The position numbers were made by a program, and so were the translations under genes. A model generated the notes under the pieces. The model had not been told where the DNA came from and did not search any database. It saw nothing but the letters and a program-made list of their open reading frames with translations. 64,000 nucleotides of DNA from Prorocentrum cordatum (Eukaryota > Sar > Dinophyceae > Prorocentrales > Prorocentraceae): the NCBI GenBank assembly GCA_963575745.1, contig CAUYUJ010014760.1:736245-800244 (forward strand), in the 5' to 3' direction. Numbering within the stretch: the first letter of the stretch is position 1; every line of letters starts with the position of its first letter. Shown in pieces: positions 62,868 to 64,000 of the stretch.

Positions 62868-63240
62868 CTGCGAGAATGAATCTGCAGGCTCATCGCCTGG
62901 CACGTCGCGGCCTGCAGGGCGCGACGACGACGCCCGTGATAACTGTACACTCCCGCCGCCCTCCCACTTCGCCGCCGCCCGCGGGCGAAGTGGGGAGTGG
63001 CGGGAGTCGTTCAATTCTGGGGCTCGTCGTCGGCACCCCAACCTTGGGGCGCTGCGCCCGCGCTAAGCCCAAGCGCGCCAGGTCCTGAGGTCAGCCCGCC
63101 AACCCTGGGGTTTCCTTGCCTTGCCTCCCCCTCTGCCCCTCCACGGGGATGGAGGGGCCGAGGACCTTCAACGGAATAAGGGTTCGAATTAAGTTTGAAG
63201 GTCAGAGCGGTCCCCAACTGGTGTTGCGGAAGAGGCCCGC
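62868..63240 (-). other. Putative intron 1, GC-AG
   Basis: Coding-strand ends are GCGGGCCTCT and TTCTCGCAG. Unique sequence. Confidence 0.5.
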
Positions 63241-64000
63241 CTGCTGCCACTCGTGAGGGATGGCGAACAGGTTCTGCGCGCCGCCGAGCTGCTGCAAGCC
63301 CGACTGCCCCTGCCACGGGCAGGGATGACCGGCCACGCCCAGCATCCCCACGGAGCCCGCGGTCTGCGAGGCACCTGCTGCGGCGCCGACGCTGGACACC
63401 TGCGCGATCTCATGGCGCGGCCTAGCGTTCTCACTGGCCCACAAGCTTCCCAAGGTTCCCAAGGGCGGCAATGAGGGCGTCGGCAAGCTCGCATCGATGA
63501 ATCGGGGGGCAGCGCCTAAGCTCGGCGCCCATGGCCCGCCCGAGGGGCCCGACGAAGGCTGCCCCGTCGGCTGCTGGATGCCCGTCGGCTGTTGCTGGAT
63601 GCCTGCCGTCGGCTGTTGCTGGAGGCCCGTCGGTTGCTGCTGGAAGCCCGTCGTCGGCTGCTGCTGGACGCCCGTCGTCGGCTGTTGCTGGACGCCCGTC
63701 GTCGGCTGCTGGACGCCTGTCGTCGGCTGTTGCTGGATGCCCGTCGGCTGCTGGACGCCCGTCGTCGGCGGCTGCTGGATGCCCGTCGTCGGCGGTTGCT
63801 GGATGCCCGTCGTCGGCGGCAGCTGGGCGCCATCCGTCGGCTGGACGCCCGTCGGCTGCTGGGCGCCCGTCGGTTGCTGCTGGATGCCCGTCGGTTGCTG
63901 GACGCCCGTCGGTTGCTGCTGGACGCCAGTCGTCGGCTGGGTGCCCGTCGTCGGCTGCTGCTGGGCGCCCGTCGGCTGTTGGGGGAGGCCCGTCGTCGGC
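63241..64000 (-). CDS. Large unidentified dinoflagellate protein, exon with PTTGxQQ repeats (continues past window)
   Basis: Open without a stop from the window edge. About 150 codons are tandem PTTGVQQQ-like repeats of 7-9 residues (DNA units of 21-27 bp, indels always multiples of three). Then come SSGPSGGPWAPSLGAAPRFI, DASLPTPSLPPLGTLGSLWA, SVGMLGVAGHPCPWQGQSGL and QNLFAIPHEWQQ, ending CAG|GCGGGC (GC donor). Phase 0 matches exon 2 (QQ|DDQ). The Gln-rich repeat suggests a disordered or prion-like segment. The frame-preserving indels are evidence that this strand is translated. Confidence 0.65.
63540..64000. repeat. 24-27-bp tandem repeat within the coding exon
   Basis: The unit CCCGTCGTCGGCTGCTGCTG plus GACG on plus has length changes in multiples of three (GTC, CTG and GCT triplets). 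It encodes PTTGVQQQ on minus. Confidence 0.85.

Overview
The window is nuclear DNA of a eukaryote, almost certainly a dinoflagellate. Four things point there: a Ty1/copia polyprotein of the kind that is very abundant in dinoflagellates, spliced genes whose introns begin with GT, GC or GA and mostly end AG|G, a very high load of GC-rich micro- and minisatellites, and retroelement and gene families I know from dinoflagellates. Those family assignments are from memory and were not searched. There are no operons, rRNA genes, tRNA genes or CRISPR arrays. One 100-base run of N marks a scaffold gap.

Layout. 1-2.5 kb: a decayed retroelement reading frame on the minus strand, cut by the window edge. 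2.6-4.36 kb: a TCA trinucleotide array, then an array of about 100 heptamers that runs into the gap (4357-4456). 4.46-9.46 kb: a plus-strand non-LTR element with reverse transcriptase, zinc knuckle and RNase H. 9.8-14.6 kb: microsatellites, a 64-bp minisatellite, a higher-order repeat and a 29-bp repeat. 14.6-16.46 kb: GC-rich DNA with coding-like islands on the minus strand. 16464-32335: one minus-strand LTR retrotransposon of 15.9 kb, with LTRs of about 252 and 268 bp, a 5-bp target duplication (CGCAA) and a primer-binding site like the initiator-tRNA type. In order it has Gag, zinc knuckle, RING-H2 finger, retropepsin, a methyltransferase-like module, integrase, RT and RNase H, with many frame lesions. 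It also carries about 28 copies of a 14-nt hairpin, the most interesting signal in the window. 32.3-34.86 kb: minus-strand exons of a bubblegum-type acyl-CoA synthetase gene; the LTR element sits inside its downstream exon.

34.9-48.3 kb is mostly satellite DNA (GC minisatellites, a 160-bp repeat, a 27-bp/11-bp composite satellite, and a pair of inverted 18-bp arrays) with a helicase C-terminal fragment at 39.2-39.65 kb. 49.1-53.5 kb holds a four-exon methyltransferase-like gene on the minus strand. Its long third intron contains two plus-strand exons and a broken inverted copy of the first of them. 54.47-56.37 kb is an intact 632-codon transposase-like frame (minus). 57.46-58.1 kb is the 3' end of an unidentified minus-strand gene. 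58.7-64.0 kb is a minus-strand gene whose five visible exons join in phase and which continues past the window edge.

The genes do not form a pathway. The useful reading is architectural: short coding islands separated by CTC/GAG-rich introns and satellites, with several generations of retroelements, one of which has split a host exon.
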